Assembly (NCBI GenBank): GCA_051880375.1
Contig: JBJENV010000016.1
Location: forward strand, 27,461 to 91,460
Direction: 5' to 3'
From: SIG299 sp051880375
GTDB lineage: Bacteria; Bacillota; Clostridia; Lachnospirales; Lachnospiraceae
Length of the DNA: 64,000 nt
The notes beneath the pieces are model-generated. The model was given only the letters and a program-made list of their open reading frames with translations. It was not told the origin of the DNA and made no database searches. Positions 60,680-64,000 of this stretch are shown here, piece after piece (the first letter of the stretch is position 1; each line of letters begins with the position of its first letter). A program made the position numbers and the translations under genes.

Positions 60680-61336
60680 ATGTATGAAAAGGAAATATCG
60701 ACAGCCGTGATTAAACGGCTGCCAAGGTATTATCGCTATCTGGGAGAGCTCCTGGCACATGATGTCGTACGGATTTCTTCCAAAGAACTAAGCGAACGGA
60801 TGGGAGTAACAGCATCTCAGATTCGTCAGGATCTGAACAATTTCGGTGGTTTCGGACAACAGGGGTATGGCTACAATGTGGAATATCTGTATACCGAAAT
60901 CGGGAAAATACTGGGACTGGACAAAAAGAACCGGATTGTCATTGTCGGTGCAGGAAATCTTGGACAGGCAATTGCAAATTACTCGGATTTTGAACGACGT
61001 GGATTTGAAATTATCGGTATATTTGATGTGAATCCGAATATCATCGGTACGATGATTCGCGGTGTGGAAGTCCAGTCTGCCGAAAAGCTCGAGGAGTTTA
61101 TCAAAACACATGAAGTAGAAATAGCGGCGCTGACGCTTCCGAAGGAAAAGGCTCCGCAGGTAGCGGCTGATCTTGTCAGGTGGGGTATCCGTGCTATCTG
61201 GAATTTTGCGCCGACAGATTTGCATCTTCCTTCGTATGTGATGCAGGAAAATGTACATCTGGCAGAGAGCCTGATGCGTCTTTCTTATAAATTAAAGGCA
61301 TCGGAGGAAAGCAAAGGACCTGCAGGGGAGTCATAG
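60680..61336 (+). CDS. rex: Redox-sensing transcriptional repressor Rex
   Basis: A 218-residue repressor that binds NADH and frees genes for fermentation and anaerobic respiration. The N-terminal winged helix is KEISTAVIKRLPRYYRYL with the recognition region VTASQIRQDLNNFGGFG. The Rossmann domain has VIVGAGNLGQAIANY, and a domain-swapped helix closes the protein. I start at 60680 (GGAAAGGGG 10 bp upstream), which gives the family N-terminus; the open frame extends upstream into the previous gene. acpS begins 1 bp after its stop. Confidence 0.96.
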   Translation: MYEKEISTAVIKRLPRYYRYLGELLAHDVVRISSKELSERMGVTASQIRQDLNNFGGFGQQGYGYNVEYLYTEIGKILGLDKKNRIVIVGAGNLGQAIANYSDFERRGFEIIGIFDVNPNIIGTMIRGVEVQSAEKLEEFIKTHEVEIAALTLPKEKAPQVAADLVRWGIRAIWNFAPTDLHLPSYVMQENVHLAESLMRLSYKLKASEESKGPAGES

Positions 61337-61337
61337 T

Positions 61338-61697
61338 ATGATTGTCGGAATCGGAACGGATTTGATTGAAGTGAAACGTGTAGCGAAGGCTTATGAAAGA
61401 GAAGCGTTTCGTCGTAAGGTATATACGGAACAGGAACAGAAGCTGATTGGCACACGGATGCAGACTGCGGCAGGAAATTTTGCGGTAAAGGAAGCAGTGG
61501 CAAAGGCATTCGGAACCGGCTTTGGAGCTATGGAAACGATAGAAATCGAAACGCTCAGGGAACCATCCGGCAAACCGTATGTCATTCTGCACGGCAGAGC
61601 GGAAACAATGCGGCAGGAAAAAAATATCCGGGCGATACATGTATCAATTTCAAATACAAACGAGTATGCAATCGCATACGTGGTGTTAGAACAGTAG
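61338..61697 (+). CDS. acpS: Holo-[acyl-carrier-protein] synthase
   Basis: A 119-residue phosphopantetheinyl transferase that activates acyl carrier protein with the arm of coenzyme A. The start IVGIGTDLIEVKRVAKAYER carries the metal-binding Asp, and FAVKEAVAKAFGTGFG the catalytic Glu/Lys block; HVSISNTNEYAIAYVVLE is the family end. Length is standard. The ribosome site (CAGGGGAG) lies inside the end of rex, so it is coupled to rex. Confidence 0.95.
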   Translation: MIVGIGTDLIEVKRVAKAYEREAFRRKVYTEQEQKLIGTRMQTAAGNFAVKEAVAKAFGTGFGAMETIEIETLREPSGKPYVILHGRAETMRQEKNIRAIHVSISNTNEYAIAYVVLEQ

Positions 61698-61735
61698 AAG
61701 GTAAGATAGTCCGAAACATAAAAGGCGGTGGATGA

Positions 61736-63286
61736 ATGAAGTATGCGCTCCAGACAAACCAGATGAAGGAGCTTGACCGGTACACAATGGAAGAAGTAGG
61801 GATACCGGCCTGCGTATTGATGGAAAAGGCGGCAATGGCAGTGGCCGGACATGCAGGAAAACTGTTTTCAAAGAGCGATAAGCTTCTTGCAGTCTGCGGC
61901 TACGGCAACAACGGCGGTGACGGGATTGCCGCTGCACGGATTTTGTATCGGGAGGGTTATCATGTGGCTGTCATGATGATTGGTGACAGGAAGCATGCCT
62001 CAAAGGAAACAAAGCAACAGCTTAGAATTGCTAAAAATCTTGGCGTCCCGGTCATGCGCAAAGTGCATCCGGAGGAATATACTGGTATTATCGATGCCAT
62101 GTTCGGTATTGGGTTAAACAGACCGGTATCGGGAGAGTTTCGGACAATGATTGAGCAAATCAATGCATCGGGCGCAAGGGTAATTTCCGTGGATATTCCA
62201 TCGGGAGTTTGTGCAGACGACGGGAAAATATTGGGGGCTGCGGTCAATGCGGATGTGACGGTGACCTTTGGATATCAGAAGGTCGGATGCCTTCTATATC
62301 CGGGGGCAGAATGCGCGGGGAAGGTTATTGTGGAGGATATTGGTTTTGCTCCGCTTACGGAGCCTCCGAAACGCTTTTATTTTGACGAAAAGCCTTCTGC
62401 GCTGCTTCCGGTACGCAGAAAGGATTCTCATAAGGGAAGCTACGGTAAGGTACTTGTCATCGCAGGCTCTAAGAATATGTCCGGTGCAGCGTATTTTGCT
62501 ACAGCGGCGGCATATCGCATGGGGACAGGGCTGGTGCGTGTCGTGACGGCACAAGAAAACCGTGAAATACTGCAGAGACAGCTTCCGGAGGCAATTCTGA
62601 CGACGTATGAGACCATAGACGGCAGTTTGACGGCAGAATCCATAGAAGAAGTCAAGGAAGCCGTAGCATGGGCAAGTGTGATTCTCATCGGACCGGGACT
62701 CGGTACGGGATCGGCAAGCGCAAGCCTTGTCAACTACGTTATCGCCAACTGCATGGTGCCGCTTGTAATGGATGCGGATGCTCTTAATATTTTGTCACGA
62801 ATGATTTCTGAAAAGGTGCCGGAGGAAGAAGGAATTCAGGGCAGAGTGGCTTACATTGCAAAGCTTTTGCCTGCCGGGACAATTATAACTCCGCATAAAA
62901 AGGAATTGTCGGTGCTGACCGGCATCCCGCTGGCACAACTTGTTACAAGTCTCATTGACAGCAGTGCAATCTGCACGTATAATAATGAAATCATTTATGT
63001 AAAAAAAGATGTCCGAACGATTGTATCGTTCGGAGAATCAGATTATATTAATGTAACAGGAAACGACGGTATGGCAACTGCAGGGAGCGGCGATGTACTC
63101 GGAGGCATGATTGCGGGACTTCTGGCGCAGGGAGAGACTCCGAAAATGGCAGCCATGAGCGGCTGTTATCTGCACGGTATGGCAGGAGACGTGGCAGCAT
63201 GCAGAAAGGGTACGCGTTCCATGCTTGCCAGTGATATGTTAGAGGCGATTCCTGTGGTGCTGCTCGGAGCAGAGCCCCGTGTGTAG
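61736..63286 (+). CDS. nnr: Bifunctional NAD(P)H-hydrate epimerase / dehydratase
   Basis: A 516-residue fusion that repairs damaged NAD(P)H hydrates. Residues 1-215 are the epimerase (YjeF-N): VCGYGNNGGDGIAAARIL and ISVDIPSGVCADDG. Residues 225-510 are the ADP/ATP-dependent dehydratase (YjeF-C): KGSYGKVLVIAGSKNMSGAA, LIGPGLGTGSASASL, TPHKKELSVLTGIPLAQL, and NGNDGMATAGSGDVLGGM-type catalytic residues (TGNDGMATAGSGDVLGG). GGCGGTGG precedes the ATG. The alr reading frame follows in the same frame. Confidence 0.94.
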   Translation: MKYALQTNQMKELDRYTMEEVGIPACVLMEKAAMAVAGHAGKLFSKSDKLLAVCGYGNNGGDGIAAARILYREGYHVAVMMIGDRKHASKETKQQLRIAKNLGVPVMRKVHPEEYTGIIDAMFGIGLNRPVSGEFRTMIEQINASGARVISVDIPSGVCADDGKILGAAVNADVTVTFGYQKVGCLLYPGAECAGKVIVEDIGFAPLTEPPKRFYFDEKPSALLPVRRKDSHKGSYGKVLVIAGSKNMSGAAYFATAAAYRMGTGLVRVVTAQENREILQRQLPEAILTTYETIDGSLTAESIEEVKEAVAWASVILIGPGLGTGSASASLVNYVIANCMVPLVMDADALNILSRMISEKVPEEEGIQGRVAYIAKLLPAGTIITPHKKELSVLTGIPLAQLVTSLIDSSAICTYNNEIIYVKKDVRTIVSFGESDYINVTGNDGMATAGSGDVLGGMIAGLLAQGETPKMAAMSGCYLHGMAGDVAACRKGTRSMLASDMLEAIPVVLLGAEPRV

Positions 63287-63313
63287 GTTGATGGAAAGGA
63301 GTACCATGCAATT

Positions 63314-64000
63314 TTGGAACGTAATTTAGAAAACAGATACTTTCGTGTATGTGCCAACATTTCTCTGGATGCCATACGCGATAACATAAAAAAAGGAAAA
63401 AAACTTCTTGCACCCGGAACAAAGATGATGGCAGTGGTCAAGGCAGATGCCTACGGTCATGGCGCCGTGCCGGTGGCAGAAGCAATTGATGATTTAGTGG
63501 ATGCCTATGCGGTAGCGATACCCGAGGAGGGTGTGGAGCTTCGCAATGCCGGCATTACAAAGCCGGTTCTGGTGCTTGGTTATACGGCACCGGAGCTTGC
63601 AGAGCTTGCCATACGGCATGATATTGCCATGGCAGTGTTTCAGTCGGAAACGGCAGAGGCATACGAACAGACGGCAGAACGCCTCGGGATGACAGCAAAG
63701 GTGCATATCAAGCTGGATACCGGTATGAGCCGCATCGGCTATCTGTGCTGTGAGGAAAGTCTGGATGATATAGAAAAAATCGCAAAGCTTCCGAATGTCA
63801 GCATAGAGGGCATGTTTACCCACTTTGCCAAGGCGGACGAAGCAGATAAGACCTTTGCCAGAGGACAGTACGCAAAGTACATGGAGTTTGCGGCGAAGCT
63901 TACCGAACGGGGCATCCGGCTTCCGGTGCGCCATGTCTGCAACAGCGCCGGAATTATTGATATTCCGGAGGGAGACCTTGATATGGTGCGTTTCGGTATT
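63314..64000 (+). CDS. alr: Alanine racemase, N-terminal part
   Basis: The open frame runs from just after the nnr stop to the window end. The protein shows the PLP-lysine block MAVVKADAYGHGAVPVAEA, then AVAIPEEGVELRNAG, HIKLDTGMSRIGY, MFTHFAKADEAD and HVCNSAGI, so it is a fold-type III alanine racemase that makes D-alanine for peptidoglycan. No ATG lies in frame. TTG at 63314 is the best in-frame start, but it is 13 bp from AAAGGAG. An ATG at 63306 has ideal spacing yet is out of frame and stops after seven codons, so an indel is possible. Confidence 0.9.
   Translation, partial: MERNLENRYFRVCANISLDAIRDNIKKGKKLLAPGTKMMAVVKADAYGHGAVPVAEAIDDLVDAYAVAIPEEGVELRNAGITKPVLVLGYTAPELAELAIRHDIAMAVFQSETAEAYEQTAERLGMTAKVHIKLDTGMSRIGYLCCEESLDDIEKIAKLPNVSIEGMFTHFAKADEADKTFARGQYAKYMEFAAKLTERGIRLPVRHVCNSAGIIDIPEGDLDMVRFGI

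Overview
The window reads as chromosome of a spore-forming Clostridia, most likely Lachnospiraceae. Supporting signs are the paired sporulation genes spoVAD and spoVAE, a tRNA-Leu T-box in front of leuS, many AGGAGG ribosome binding sites with some GTG and TTG starts, a DUF4250 microprotein, a LytTR/HPK10 two-component pair, Rex, and a fused Mrp/NifX-type ATPase. I see no tRNA, rRNA, CRISPR array, transposase or phage gene. A 100-N scaffold gap at 58933-59032 marks this as a draft assembly. 

Layout. (1) 1-8322 is the end of a visibly AT-richer surface-polysaccharide locus: truncated glycosyltransferase, flippase, Fe-S FrhB-like protein, an unusual HAAS/EP-repeat membrane protein, a small membrane protein, an acyltransferase, and an MBOAT plus SGNH-like pair that probably O-acetylates the polymer. 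(2) 8340-12000 holds a MATE transporter, the Mrp-ORP fusion and an aldose-epimerase-like gene. (3) 12000-20050 holds T-box/leuS, a chemoreceptor, a methyltransferase, NfeD and a LytTR two-component system. (4) 20100-28000 holds ybaK, the TldD/TldE pair, endonuclease IV and a large PAS-GGDEF-GGDEF-EAL c-di-GMP protein. (5) 28100-34000 holds spoVAD-spoVAE, a class A PBP, a YigZ protein and DUF4250. (6) 34200-43400 holds rarA, a small membrane protein, a SEC-C protein, a DUF4015 wall-associated putative glycosidase, a DUF4349 lipoprotein, recJ, glyA and trmO. (7) 43395-47510, minus strand, holds an APH(3')-like kinase, an ABC-F ATPase and a CNNM/CorC membrane protein. (8) 47749-51082 holds a phospholipase C-like protein with pepT, then a membrane protein coupled to an ECF-type sigma factor. 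(9) 51356-56990 is a methionine/one-carbon operon: YitJ-like Hcy methyltransferase/MTHFR, cobalamin MetH without reactivation domain, and an Fe-S aldo/keto reductase. (10) 57003-64000 holds a HAD phosphatase, udk, a large unknown protein interrupted by the gap, rex, acpS, nnr and the start of alr. 

The least explained signals are four long intergenic inverted repeats (17680-17886, 33267-33558, 33965-34197, 51089-51271). They carry no protein I can support. At least two share a GGAC-x-GACTT..GTCC core, so they are the best candidates here for an undescribed element family, either mobile (MITE-like) or a structured RNA. Other points worth checking are the polysaccharide locus with its HAAS/EP-repeat protein, the Mrp-ORP fusion, spoVAD-AE without a neighbouring spoVAC, and an apparent start-site problem in alr. 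All functions come from reading the sequence; no database search was run.
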